A DNA stretch of 64,000 nucleotides from CALCKU01 sp964654665 (GTDB lineage: Bacteria; Pseudomonadota; Alphaproteobacteria; Caulobacterales; Maricaulaceae), in the NCBI GenBank assembly GCA_964654665.1, contig CAZZKV010000013.1:1-64000 (forward strand), written 5' to 3'. Below are positions 34,214-43,704 of the stretch, one piece after another (position 1 is the first letter of the stretch; every line of letters begins with the position of its first letter). A program made the position numbers and the translations under genes. The notes under the pieces are model-generated. The model saw nothing but the letters and a program-made list of their open reading frames with translations, did not search any database and was not told the DNA's origin.

Positions 34214-35496
34214 TGCCAATGGGTAAGCAGGATAATATTCAAACGCCGGACGAAAACGGACGGTTTGGCGATTTTGGCGGACGCTACGTGGCCGAAACCC
34301 TTATGCCGCCTATTTTGGCATTGGAAGCCGCCTATAATGACGCTAAAGTGGACCCCACATTTCTCACGGAACTTGATGATTTTTTTACCCATTATGTTGG
34401 GCGGCCCAGCCCGCTTTATTTTGCCGAGCGTCTGACAGAATTTTCTCGCCAAGAAAACCATGGCAATTCTGCAAAAATTTACTTCAAGCGTGATGAGCTT
34501 AACCACACAGGCGCGCATAAAATCAATAATTGCATGGGGCAAATCCTGCTCGCCAAACGTATGGGCAAGAGCCGCATTATCGCCGAGACCGGCGCGGGGC
34601 AGCACGGCGTTGCCACCGCCACGGTCGCTGCGCGCTTTGGCCTCAAATGCATCGTCTATATGGGCGCGACCGATATTGTCCGGCAAAAACCCAATGTCTT
34701 TCGCATGCGCTTGCTTGGCGCTGAAGTCCGCGCCGTCCATAGCGGAACGGCGACCCTGAAAGATGCTATGAACGAAGCCCTGCGTGATTGGGTGACGAAT
34801 GTCGGTGACACCTTTTACTGTATCGGCACAGTGGCCGGCCCGCATCCTTACCCTGCTATGGTACGCGATTTCCAAGCCATTATTGGCCGCGAAGCCAAGA
34901 TGCAAATCCTAGAACGCGAAGGGCGCCTGCCCGACGCCGTGGTCGCTTGTATTGGGGGTGGTTCTAATGCCATGGGCCTGTTCCATGAATTCGTCCCTGA
35001 AACCAGCGTGCGCCTCATCGGCGTCGAAGCCGCAGGGCGGGGAGTCGAGAGCGGATTACATGCCGCGAGTTTAACAGGCGGAACGCCCGGTGTCCTCCAT
35101 GGTAACCGCACCTATTTGCTACAAGACGAACATGGCCAAATTAAAGACGCGCATAGCATCTCGGCAGGATTAGACTATCCAGGCATTGGCCCTGAACATG
35201 CTCACCTCCACGATATTGGCCGCGCGGAATATGTCTCCGCCACAGATGACGAAGCCTTGCATTGGTTCCAAGAATGCGCGCGCCTAGAAGGTATCCTCCC
35301 CGCGCTCGAGCCCAGCCACGCTATCCCACGCACTGTCGATCTCGCCAAAGAGCTTGGCAAAGACGGGCTGATTATCATGAATATGTGCGGGCGCGGTGAT
35401 AAAGATGTTTTCACGATAGCCGATGCCCTAGGGGAGCATATCTCAGAAGGCACAGATGCGGAAAATACCAAGGCTTATAGTTTAACCCCGTCCTAA
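34213..35496 (+). CDS. trpB: Tryptophan synthase beta chain
   Basis: 427 residues. Joins indole and serine to make tryptophan using PLP. FGDFGGRYVAETLMP at the N-terminus; PSPLYFAERL; KRDELNHTGAHKINNCMGQ with the PLP-binding Lys; ETGAGQHGVATATVAA; CIGGGSNAMG, the phosphate-binding loop; and the C-terminal MCGRGDKDVFTIA. Complete and typical. trpA does not follow directly; an unrelated gene lies between. Confidence 0.97.
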   Translation: MPMGKQDNIQTPDENGRFGDFGGRYVAETLMPPILALEAAYNDAKVDPTFLTELDDFFTHYVGRPSPLYFAERLTEFSRQENHGNSAKIYFKRDELNHTGAHKINNCMGQILLAKRMGKSRIIAETGAGQHGVATATVAARFGLKCIVYMGATDIVRQKPNVFRMRLLGAEVRAVHSGTATLKDAMNEALRDWVTNVGDTFYCIGTVAGPHPYPAMVRDFQAIIGREAKMQILEREGRLPDAVVACIGGGSNAMGLFHEFVPETSVRLIGVEAAGRGVESGLHAASLTGGTPGVLHGNRTYLLQDEHGQIKDAHSISAGLDYPGIGPEHAHLHDIGRAEYVSATDDEALHWFQECARLEGILPALEPSHAIPRTVDLAKELGKDGLIIMNMCGRGDKDVFTIADALGEHISEGTDAENTKAYSLTPS

Positions 35497-35543
35497 CCGT
35501 TTTTTTTAATCGAGTTTCAATATATGATGCTGCACGCTCTTTG

Positions 35544-35559
35544 AGCCTGAAGGCAGGCT
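35544..35559 (+). promoter_or_regulatory. Small hairpin before the secreted-protein gene
   Basis: AGCCTG and CAGGCT around a 4-base loop, ending two bases before the GGAGG ribosome binding site of the next gene. It follows a T-run (35501-35508) rather than preceding one. It may affect translation of the downstream gene; low confidence. Confidence 0.25.
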
Positions 35560-35570
35560 TGGAGGGGATG

Positions 35571-36152
35571 ATGAAGAGAACGATTATTAATTTTTCTATG
35601 GCGGCTGCTGTATTGGCTAGCTCGCGAATATTTGCAGAACAGGCTTGGGCTGAAACAGCTTCTATGAAAACGCGTGTTGTAAAATCAGCATCGGCGAGTG
35701 CAGGTGTAATTCTCAAAGGTATTCTGGATTTACCCCGTTTACCAGAGACCGGGCCCATTGATGGTTGCGGGATGATACAAAAAGGGTTGACGAACGGTGG
35801 TGGTTTTATGGTTTTTACCTGCGAAAAATTACTACCTTACTATCCCATCGACCAACATAATATTGCTGCAGGACGGTATCATGACAGTTTAATATCGGCA
35901 GGTTGGAATATTAAAGGAAACAGGTCCAAGACAGAAAATACAACTGAATTTGTCAACTTGGACCGGTATGGATGCGAGCGTTCGGTTAAGATGATGGTCT
36001 GGACAGACCGGGCCATGAACGAAACGCCTATGCCGAATGCGCGCCGAGAGGCTTTTCGCCAAATTGTGTTTTTAACCCAGTTTAAAGGCGCGGCATGTGA
36101 GCCTTATTATGAGACCGTCAAGTCTCTCGCTGGGGTGCAGGGCGGACGCTAA
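35571..36152 (+). CDS. Secreted hypothetical protein between trpB and trpA
   Basis: 193 residues. Start at 35571 with GGAGG five bases upstream; a signal peptide ends near AEQAWAE. Four Cys (GCGMI, FTCEK, GCERS, AACEP) could form two disulfides in the periplasm. Conserved-looking aromatic and Gly positions include LISAGWNIKGN. I do not recognise the family. Nothing connects it to tryptophan synthesis except position. Confidence 0.75.
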   Translation: MKRTIINFSMAAAVLASSRIFAEQAWAETASMKTRVVKSASASAGVILKGILDLPRLPETGPIDGCGMIQKGLTNGGGFMVFTCEKLLPYYPIDQHNIAAGRYHDSLISAGWNIKGNRSKTENTTEFVNLDRYGCERSVKMMVWTDRAMNETPMPNARREAFRQIVFLTQFKGAACEPYYETVKSLAGVQGGR

Positions 36153-36219
36153 GTTAAATGATAGGTCAAGGATAAAAGCCTCTGGTCAAGGGGTGCAGAA
36201 TTGTTTAACCCCCCCTTTC

Positions 36220-37017
36220 ATGACCCAACGTATTGACCAAACTTTTACGACCCTTTCCGCCACCAGCTCCACGGCCTTCGTCGCCTATATTATGGGCGGG
36301 GATCCTGATCGTGCCACGTCTCAGGCGGTGCTCAATGCTCTGCCGGAAAACGGCGTCGATATTATCGAACTGGGTATGCCCTTTACTGATCCGGCGGCTG
36401 ATGGCCCGACAATTGAAGAGGCGGGCTTGCGCAGCCTGTCAGCAGGCACAACATTGACCACAATTTTGGACATGGCCGCAGAATTTCGCAAAACAAACGA
36501 GACGACGCCCCTGATCATTATGGGCTATTGTAATCCGGTGCACCATATGGGCTATACTATGTTTGCCGAGAAAGCCAAAGCCGCTGGTATTGACGGCGCA
36601 ATTATTGTCGATTTACCGCCCGAGGAAGATAGCGAACTGCGTGCCGCTTTTGATAAGCATGACCTTGCGTTGATCCGTCTTGCCACGCCAACAACGAATG
36701 CAGCGCGTTTGCCTCGTGTTGTTGCGGGTACGAAAGGCTTTGTTTATTATGTCTCTATGACGGGTATTACCGGTGCCGCCTTTTCCCAAGCCGGAAGCGT
36801 CACCGAGCCAGTCGCCGCTGTACGCCAAGCGAGCGGCTTGCCTGTTGTTGTTGGCTTTGGCGTCAAAACACCCGCGCGCGCGCGCGAAGTAGCCCAAGAA
36901 GCAGATGGTGTTGTTGTGGGTTCGGCGATTGTTAAGGCTCTGCATGAAAACGGACAAGAAGCAGCGTTAGCGTTGGTTAAATCCTTGGCTGATGCAGTTC
37001 ACCAGACGCCGAGATGA
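36220..37017 (+). CDS. trpA: Tryptophan synthase alpha chain
   Basis: 265 residues, a TIM barrel that cleaves indole-glycerol phosphate and channels indole to TrpB. Signatures: FVAYIMGGDPDRATS, IIELGMPFTDPAADGPTIEEA with the catalytic Glu and Asp, IIMGYCNPVHHMGY, FVYYVSMTGITGA and VVVGFGVKTPARARE. The start at 36220 matches the family, but there is no Shine-Dalgarno; the C-rich stretch before it is unusual. It ends 13 bases from the convergent holA stop. Confidence 0.96.
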   Translation: MTQRIDQTFTTLSATSSTAFVAYIMGGDPDRATSQAVLNALPENGVDIIELGMPFTDPAADGPTIEEAGLRSLSAGTTLTTILDMAAEFRKTNETTPLIIMGYCNPVHHMGYTMFAEKAKAAGIDGAIIVDLPPEEDSELRAAFDKHDLALIRLATPTTNAARLPRVVAGTKGFVYYVSMTGITGAAFSQAGSVTEPVAAVRQASGLPVVVGFGVKTPARAREVAQEADGVVVGSAIVKALHENGQEAALALVKSLADAVHQTPR

Positions 37018-37030
37018 CGGAGCAATGTGC

Positions 37031-38086
37031 TTAACGCGTACGTTTTCTGGCATAGGTCGCTAACGCCATTAACAAACGTCCCGTAATGGCCTCTACAGGG
37101 GCTGCAGCCGATTTAACCTGTTGTTCGGCGTCAATAGATTGTGACAGGGCGCGTGATAATAAGGGCGTTGACCACATATTTAAATGCTGGGCAAAGACGC
37201 GCTCTTGCATACGAAAAACAGGTGGCCGCAGGGTTTTCATAGCGTTTTCCGCGCGTTCCCCTTGGTCCATTCGTGCGCGCGCTTCGAGTAGGCGGGTGAG
37301 ATGGCGTTGCAGGCTGCGCAGAATAACAGCGGCAGGCATCTTGCTGCCGATGGCGCGGTGAAAGGCAGCATCACTTTGCACAGCCCTCCCGCTCATGGCG
37401 GCCATGATAATATCATCCAAACTGGCCCCTTGCGCGCCAGCAGCCAGAATTTCGACATCACCGCGTTCAACCTGAGCACCGGCTATGGTGCCATAGCCTT
37501 TATATAAGGCCATTTTTTCAATTTCACTTTTTTGCAAACCGCGATCTCCGGCTAACAAGGGTACCCAATAATCCAGTGCGTCGCGGGTAATGCCAATGCC
37601 CAGCGCCTCAAATTCACTGCGTATCATATTGGCTATATCAGCCGGTCCGGAGGGATAGCAGCCTATGGCGACAAATTTCCCCGCCGCTTCCATGGCTTTG
37701 CGCACGGCTGAGCGGGGTGTGAGGTTGCCGGCCTCAATAATTAATCGGGCTTCGGCAGTTTCGGGATTACTATCAAAATTTTTAATTGCCTTGGCTAATG
37801 CTGCGCCGGGGCGCTCATGATCGAGCCGTACTCGTACCAGACGGGCATCGCCCAAAAGTGAGAGCGCCGACATTTCGTCATTAAATTTTGCCGGATCCGA
37901 TTGCAGATCATCAGCTGTCAGAGTGGTTGCAGCAAACACATCATCAGGATTAGGAACAAATTTCGCAGCCATACGTCCTGCATATTCGCGAACTAGCCCG
38001 TGGTCAGGGCCAAAGAACAATACCCCAATAATATCGTCTTGGGGGGTGTCTATAAATTTGGCGCCGCGGCTTCCCGTTAATTTCAT
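37031..38086 (-). CDS. holA: DNA polymerase III delta subunit
   Basis: 351 residues of the clamp-loader delta family. The N-terminal GVLFFGPDHGLVREYAGRMA replaces a P-loop (delta binds no ATP), then an AAA-like region with LLGDARLVRVRLD, LIIEAGNL, and the C-terminal collar helices LLEARARMDQ and AEQQVKS. It opens the beta clamp. Third gene of leuS-lptE-holA, a conserved alphaproteobacterial order. Confidence 0.92.
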   Translation of the reverse strand: MKLTGSRGAKFIDTPQDDIIGVLFFGPDHGLVREYAGRMAAKFVPNPDDVFAATTLTADDLQSDPAKFNDEMSALSLLGDARLVRVRLDHERPGAALAKAIKNFDSNPETAEARLIIEAGNLTPRSAVRKAMEAAGKFVAIGCYPSGPADIANMIRSEFEALGIGITRDALDYWVPLLAGDRGLQKSEIEKMALYKGYGTIAGAQVERGDVEILAAGAQGASLDDIIMAAMSGRAVQSDAAFHRAIGSKMPAAVILRSLQRHLTRLLEARARMDQGERAENAMKTLRPPVFRMQERVFAQHLNMWSTPLLSRALSQSIDAEQQVKSAAAPVEAITGRLLMALATYARKRTR

Positions 38087-38103
38087 GGCGCGCCTATTAT
38101 TGC

Positions 38104-38601
38104 TTATTTTTGATTGGCGAAAAAGCCAGCTAATTTCACCATAAGGCGATCGGCAGCCTCGGCGGATACATTACGTATCGCAGCGCTTTGCGCAGCTTCG
38201 CGGCCATAAGGGTCCAGCGGTGCGCCGTAAGTTGTAACAACACGCACAGAGCCTGTGTCCAAACTATCGCCAGTACGGGCATCAAGAATTTCATATCTTG
38301 AGCTGACTGACAGATCAAAACGCGTTGCAACATCCTGATCACTAACACCCAAACGGCGTTCCCGGGATGTAGGTCTTAAACGAAGAATGTAATCTGTCCC
38401 GCCCGTTCCAATCCGGTCACGCAGACGCTGCTTGATATGGAAAGCGGCTTCTTTATTTTGAGGATTTCCTGTTTCAATCGTTTCAACGGTTACATTTTTA
38501 AAGCTACTGCCGCTGGCCAGCCCAGCGGGTGCGTGCAGCGGCGTAAACCCGCAAGCGGTAAGAACAAAGGCGGAAACAAGGGCTATGAGACGGTTTATCA
38601 T
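38104..38601 (-). CDS. lptE: LPS assembly lipoprotein LptE
   Basis: 165 residues with lipobox LTAC (Cys17) and GFTPLHAP immediately after, typical of LptE. The core has the strands YILRLRPTSRERRLG and TRFDLSVSSRYEIL. LptE plugs LptD in the outer membrane and helps place lipopolysaccharide. Start overlaps the leuS stop by four bases (ATGA). Confidence 0.9.
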   Translation of the reverse strand: MINRLIALVSAFVLTACGFTPLHAPAGLASGSSFKNVTVETIETGNPQNKEAAFHIKQRLRDRIGTGGTDYILRLRPTSRERRLGVSDQDVATRFDLSVSSRYEILDARTGDSLDTGSVRVVTTYGAPLDPYGREAAQSAAIRNVSAEAADRLMVKLAGFFANQK

Positions 38602-41204
38602 GAGGCTACTATATTGATAATTCGGCCGGGGACAACAATGACTTTCCTAATAGTCAGTCCATTAATTGCGCGTTTCACGGCTTCGTTTTGTAAGGCTACC
38701 TCTTGGGCGTCCGCTTTGGAAATATCAATCGCGGCCACTAATTCACCGCGGCGTTTGCCATTGACTTGAATCGGTAAGGTGACTGTATCCTCAATTAAGA
38801 GTGATGTGTCTGCCGCTGGCCAGGGTGTATTATAACACAGTCCGCTTGCATGGTCTGGCCCGCTAAGATGGGCCCAGCATTCTTCGGCCAGATGTGGCAT
38901 AAAGGGCGCAATTGTTCGGATAAGAATACCCAAACATTCGGCTTTGGCAGTGTCATTTGCTTTATATTTTTTAAGGGCATTAGTCAGTTCATAAATTTGA
39001 GCAACGGATGTGTTAAAGCGAAAGCTTTCAATGCCGGCTGTAATTTTCTCCAGCGCTTTATGGGCCAGACGGCGCAATGCAAGGGCGTCGCCTTGTGCGT
39101 TTTCGGCGATTGATAAGGGGTCCATCTTCGGGGTTCCGTCGACAAGGCTCCAGACTTTATTAGAAAACCGCCATGCGCCGATAACGCCAGCTTCGCTCCA
39201 TTCAACATCCCGCTCTGGCGGGCTGTCCGAGAGTACAAACCAGCGCGCAACATCGGCCCCGTACCCTTTGATAATATCATTCGGGTCAACGACATTTTTC
39301 TTGGATTTCGACATTTTAATGACATCGCCCTTTGTGACAGCCGCGCCCGTATCCAGATGGACAAGCTGCCCGTCTTTTTCATCAACATCAGCGGGTAAAA
39401 CATAGTGCCCATCTGGGTCGGTATAAACGGCATGCGTGACCATGCCTTGGGTAAACAGACCCGCAAAAGGTTCGCCGCTAGGCAGGTCTAGCAATCCACA
39501 ATCTCGAAGCCCGCGGGTAAAAAACCGTGCATAGAGCAAGTGTAGCACAGCATGTTCGACGCCGCCGACATATTGGTCAACGGGCAGCCATTCGCTGGCC
39601 GCTTTTTTATCAAAAGGCGAATCATCGGGTTGGCCATTGCCGCGGCCGCCAGCAAAGCGGGCAAAATACCAGCTTGAGTCAGCAAATGTGTCCAGAGTAT
39701 CGGTTTCGCGCTCGGCTTTTTCCCCGCATTTTGGGCAGATAACAGGGTTATCTGTGGTGCCTGTGCGAAAGCTTGGATGACGATCAAGCGGATTGCCGGG
39801 CTTATCAAAATTAATATCATAAGGTAGGGCAATTGGCAGATCAGCTTCGGCAACGGGTTGAGGGCCGCAAGTCTTGCATTTGATTACGGGTATTGGACAA
39901 CCCCAATAGCGTTGACGCGACACACCCCAATCGCGCAAACGGTAATTCACCGTGCCTGACCCGAGAGCCATATTTTCGATTTTGGCGATGGCAGCAGAAA
40001 TGCCTGCATCTTTTGTCAAACCATTTAGAAACTCGGAATTAAATAAGGTGCCCTCGCCGATATAGGCCTCAGTGCCAATATCGTAGCGGGCTGCATCTTC
40101 GCCGTCTGGCAAGACAACTGGGGTGACATCAAGACCGTATTTACGAGCGAAATCCAAATCGCGTTGATCATGGGCGGGGCAGCCAAAAATGGCCCCGGTT
40201 CCATATCCCATAAGAACAAAATTTGCGATCCAGACTGGGAGGGTTTTGGTTTCGTCAAAGGGATGTTTAACGCGTAATCCTGTGTTGAAGCCAAGTTTCG
40301 GGGCTAAGGCGATGGCTTCTTCACCAGTGCCGATTTTAGCGCATTCTGCGCGAAAACCTTCGATAGCAGAAGTGTTTTTCGCCAATGCCTTTGTCAATGG
40401 ATGGTCAGGCGAGAGCGCAATAAAGCTTGCACCAAACAATGTGTCAGGTCGTGTTGTAAAAATTTCAATATTAGGACAACCGTCAATGCCGATGAACTGC
40501 ATCTGTAGCCCTTCGCTTCGGCCAATCCAGTTGGCTTGCATGGTGCGGACTTTTTCGGGCCAGCGCTCTAAGGTCTCTAATCCTTGAAGTAAGTCTTCGG
40601 CATAATGGGTGATTTTGAAAAACCATTGATCCATATCGCGCTGCTCGATAATAGCGCCAGAGCGCCATCCTTTGCCGTCAATGACCTGTTCATTGGCGAG
40701 TACGGTATTGTCCACCGGGTCCCAATTGACCTTGGCTGTCTTGCGATAGACAAGGCCCTTTTCCCAAAATTTAAGAAAAATCGCCTGTTGTTGTTTATAA
40801 TAGGCCGTATCGCATGTTGCAAATTCGCGGGACCAATCCAGAGCAAACCCCAACCGTTTTAGCGGCGCTTTCATGGCGTCAATATTGCCGTAAGTCCAAT
40901 CTTTGGGATGACCGCCATTTTCTATAGCCGCGTTTTCTGCAGGCATGCCAAAAGCATCCCATCCCATTGGGTGCAACACATCAAAACCTTGCGCTTTCTT
41001 ATAGCGGGCGACGACATCGCCCATCGCATAATTGCGCACATGGCCCATGTGAATGCGTCCCGAAGGGTAGGGAAACATCTCAAGCGCGTAAAATTTAGGC
41101 TTTCCGCCCGTATCATGGGCTCGAAAGACATCGGTTTCGCCCCATATCTTTTGCCAGCGTGGTTCGACTTCAGCTGCATTATATCGATGTGTGTCTGCGC
41201 TCAT
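38598..41204 (-). CDS. leuS: Leucyl-tRNA synthetase
   Basis: 868 residues, class I. HIGH-type motif in FPYPSGRIHMGHVRNYAMGD, the editing domain (CP1) around 220-410 with TTRPDTLFGA, a zinc-type CKTCG and CPKCG pair, and KMSKSKKNVVDP as the KMSKS loop. A C-terminal tRNA-binding part ends VVPGRIINIV. The start at 41204 has GGA upstream; a TTG four codons earlier was rejected. Confidence 0.97.
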   Translation of the reverse strand: MSADTHRYNAAEVEPRWQKIWGETDVFRAHDTGGKPKFYALEMFPYPSGRIHMGHVRNYAMGDVVARYKKAQGFDVLHPMGWDAFGMPAENAAIENGGHPKDWTYGNIDAMKAPLKRLGFALDWSREFATCDTAYYKQQQAIFLKFWEKGLVYRKTAKVNWDPVDNTVLANEQVIDGKGWRSGAIIEQRDMDQWFFKITHYAEDLLQGLETLERWPEKVRTMQANWIGRSEGLQMQFIGIDGCPNIEIFTTRPDTLFGASFIALSPDHPLTKALAKNTSAIEGFRAECAKIGTGEEAIALAPKLGFNTGLRVKHPFDETKTLPVWIANFVLMGYGTGAIFGCPAHDQRDLDFARKYGLDVTPVVLPDGEDAARYDIGTEAYIGEGTLFNSEFLNGLTKDAGISAAIAKIENMALGSGTVNYRLRDWGVSRQRYWGCPIPVIKCKTCGPQPVAEADLPIALPYDINFDKPGNPLDRHPSFRTGTTDNPVICPKCGEKAERETDTLDTFADSSWYFARFAGGRGNGQPDDSPFDKKAASEWLPVDQYVGGVEHAVLHLLYARFFTRGLRDCGLLDLPSGEPFAGLFTQGMVTHAVYTDPDGHYVLPADVDEKDGQLVHLDTGAAVTKGDVIKMSKSKKNVVDPNDIIKGYGADVARWFVLSDSPPERDVEWSEAGVIGAWRFSNKVWSLVDGTPKMDPLSIAENAQGDALALRRLAHKALEKITAGIESFRFNTSVAQIYELTNALKKYKANDTAKAECLGILIRTIAPFMPHLAEECWAHLSGPDHASGLCYNTPWPAADTSLLIEDTVTLPIQVNGKRRGELVAAIDISKADAQEVALQNEAVKRAINGLTIRKVIVVPGRIINIVAS

Positions 41205-41278
41205 AATTCCGGTCAAAACAAATGGATTAAAAGCGCTGTCTATAACAGATTAGCGACATCTGGCTAGGCTCAACTGCT

Positions 41279-42118
41279 TTATAAAATATCATAGGCGCTA
41301 GGTTTGAGCCGGCGCATGATTTTTGCATAATTTTGCGGGAAGAGACGGTTGATCCATTGTATCGCCTTGGCATCACCGCCAACAATAATACGCCGTTTGC
41401 CTTTGGCTGTGCCGCTCAAGATGATATGCGCGGCTTTTTCAGGCGTTGTGATGGCCATTTTGTCAAAATCGGCATTCATTTCTGCACGGGATTTATCGAG
41501 GTTTGTTTTCGCATCAACCGCAGCATTGCTGGCGATATTTGTGGCGACGCCGCCGGGGTGAACGCAGCTAACCGATACACCATGTCCGGCCATTTCTTGG
41601 GCCAGTGTTTCTGAAAACCCGCGCACAGCAAATTTAGACGCACAATAATCGGCTTGGCCCGGAAATCCGATAATGCCGAATATACTTGAAATATTTATCA
41701 GTCCACCCCGGGTCGTTTTGAGTTGGCCTAGAAAGGCTTTGCTCATGCGGACAACGCCGTAAAAGTTCACATCCATAACTTTTTCAAGTGAGCTGAGGGG
41801 GGATTGATCAAAACTGCCAACCCGGGCAATACCGGCAATATTAAAGACGTAATCAGCAGGCCCCAAAGCGGCCTTCACGCGCGGGGCATAAGCGGTAATC
41901 TGTTCGGCATTGGCCACATCCACTATATCCGTGATCAAGCGGTTAGTTTTGTCAAGGCCCGCCAGTTTTACGGTTTCGCTTAGCCCGGTTTCATCAACAT
42001 CTGATAGCGCCAGTATCGCCCCCGCTTTGGCAAGCCGTATGGCCAAGGCCCGGCCAATGCCCGAAGCTGCGCCTGTAATGACACAAATACGATCTTTATA
42101 GGCAGGGTCAAAGGACAT
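41279..42118 (-). CDS. Short-chain dehydrogenase/reductase
   Basis: 279 residues, classical SDR: cofactor loop TGAASGIGRAL at 15-25, NIAGIARVG (NAG-type), ISSIFGIIGFPGQADYCASK with catalytic Ser, Tyr and Lys, and VHPGGVATNI. The acidic residue in ALSDVDE suggests NAD. The C-terminal FPQNYAKIMRRL resembles SDRs that act on long-chain or sterol-like substrates. It lies 29 bases after an EthA-like monooxygenase, so the two may work in sequence on an alcohol/ketone. Confidence 0.9.
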   Translation of the reverse strand: MSFDPAYKDRICVITGAASGIGRALAIRLAKAGAILALSDVDETGLSETVKLAGLDKTNRLITDIVDVANAEQITAYAPRVKAALGPADYVFNIAGIARVGSFDQSPLSSLEKVMDVNFYGVVRMSKAFLGQLKTTRGGLINISSIFGIIGFPGQADYCASKFAVRGFSETLAQEMAGHGVSVSCVHPGGVATNIASNAAVDAKTNLDKSRAEMNADFDKMAITTPEKAAHIILSGTAKGKRRIIVGGDAKAIQWINRLFPQNYAKIMRRLKPSAYDIL

Positions 42119-42147
42119 GTCTTATCTCTTTTATAGGTGCAGCAGGG

Positions 42148-43644
42148 CTATTTGGCTGTCTGTGTTGTTTTTGCTGTTATAGTGACTGTTATAGGTGCGG
42201 TTATAGGGTTTGAGAATTCCAAATCCTCTAAATCCTTGGTGGGTAGGTGTTTTTTATCGCGTAGATAATCTTGATGGTTAAGCCACGGATCGCGGTCCCC
42301 TTGTTTTGGTAGTTGATGCATGGCGCGGGCAAAATAACCGGAACCAAAATCAATCCAGTCTCGCCTCTGCATACCGTGCGGGGCGCGGGGCGTGACCTGC
42401 CGCATGCCGGTTTTATCCATATGGTTGATAAGGCGGCACATAAATTCAGCGATTAAGTCAGCGCGTAATGTCCAACTATAATTCACATATCCGAAAACAG
42501 TCGCCAAATTGGGAATGTCGGAATACATCATGGCTTCATAAGAAAAACTATCGGCAGGGTCTTTTTTGTCCCCGTCTACGCTGAGTGTGGCACCGCCCAA
42601 AAATTGCAAATTAAGACCCGTTGCTGTGACAATAATATCGGCGTTAATATGCTGGCCGGATTGAAGCTGTACACCCTTTTGCGTGAACCGTTCGATATGG
42701 CCTGTTGCAATATCTGCTTCGCCCGACTTTAAACTCGCAAATAAATCGCCATTAGGAATAAGGCATAGACGTTGATCCCACGGCCCGTAATCAGGCGTTA
42801 AATGGGTATCGATATCATAATCTTTGCCCAAAGCTTTGCGGGCGCGTCTCAGTAATTTTTTCTTTACAAAGTCAGGTCGTTTTTGTGCCGTATTATAGAG
42901 CAAATCTTGACGCCAGACATTGCGCCAGCGCACAATATTATAGGCCCATTGATCGGGGAAAATAGCGCGTAATATCTTGGATAGCCAATCTTCATCCGGT
43001 TGGGCCACCATATAGGTTGGTGAGCGTTGAACCATTGTAACATGATGTGCCGTTTTTGCCATTGCAGGTACGAGCGTTACCGCTGTCGCTCCGGATCCGA
43101 TGATGATGACACGTTTACCCGAATAATCATAATTATCGGGCCAATGTTGCGGGTGAATTATGTCGCCTTCGAAATCATTTTCACCGAGAAATTCTGGCTG
43201 ATATCCCGTTTCATAGTCATAATAGCCTGAACACATAAAGAGCATATTGCAGCGCAATGTTTTGTGGCTATCATCTGTCTCTATCTGAACGATCCAACAG
43301 GCATCTTCTGTGGACCAATCAGCCCCAATCACTGTGTGACCAAATTGGATATGGGGTAGAAAATTATTTTCATCGACTGTTTCGTCAAGATAATCACGTA
43401 TGGCTTTACCATCAGCGATGGATTTTTTGGCTGTCCATGGTTTAAATTTATAGCCCAATGTATGCATGTCAGAATCAGAGCGTATACCGGGATATTGAAA
43501 CAGATCCCATGTGCCGCCGATCCGGCTGCGTTTTTCTAAAATGGTGAAACGTTTACCGGGACATTTATCGCGCAAATGCCATGCCGCGCCAATACCGGAT
43601 ATTCCGGCCCCGACGATAATCATATCAAAATCTATTTTATCCAT
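42148..43644 (-). CDS. EthA-like Baeyer-Villiger monooxygenase
   Basis: 498 residues. FAD-binding GAGISGIGAAWHL near the N-terminus, GGTWDLFQYPGIRSDSDMHT, the Baeyer-Villiger fingerprint FEGDIIHPQHWP, NADPH-binding IIGSGATAVTLVPAMAK, and ATGLNLQFLGGAT. It closely resembles mycobacterial EthA from end to end, including the WDQRLCLIPNGDLF block. Such enzymes insert oxygen beside a ketone or oxidise sulfur. Natural substrate unknown. Together with the SDR it interrupts the usual DUF3576-leuS neighbourhood. Confidence 0.92.
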   Translation of the reverse strand: MDKIDFDMIIVGAGISGIGAAWHLRDKCPGKRFTILEKRSRIGGTWDLFQYPGIRSDSDMHTLGYKFKPWTAKKSIADGKAIRDYLDETVDENNFLPHIQFGHTVIGADWSTEDACWIVQIETDDSHKTLRCNMLFMCSGYYDYETGYQPEFLGENDFEGDIIHPQHWPDNYDYSGKRVIIIGSGATAVTLVPAMAKTAHHVTMVQRSPTYMVAQPDEDWLSKILRAIFPDQWAYNIVRWRNVWRQDLLYNTAQKRPDFVKKKLLRRARKALGKDYDIDTHLTPDYGPWDQRLCLIPNGDLFASLKSGEADIATGHIERFTQKGVQLQSGQHINADIIVTATGLNLQFLGGATLSVDGDKKDPADSFSYEAMMYSDIPNLATVFGYVNYSWTLRADLIAEFMCRLINHMDKTGMRQVTPRAPHGMQRRDWIDFGSGYFARAMHQLPKQGDRDPWLNHQDYLRDKKHLPTKDLEDLEFSNPITAPITVTITAKTTQTAK

Positions 43645-43704
43645 ACCCGTTTTTACCCCTTTTTTTACAGGCCAGGAATGTCAAGTGGTCAAGGTTAGTG
43701 ATTA

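Noticed and set aside
35501..35508. T-run after trpB as a terminator
   Set aside because: No stable stem precedes the run; the nearby hairpin follows it, so the order is wrong for rho-independent termination on the plus strand.
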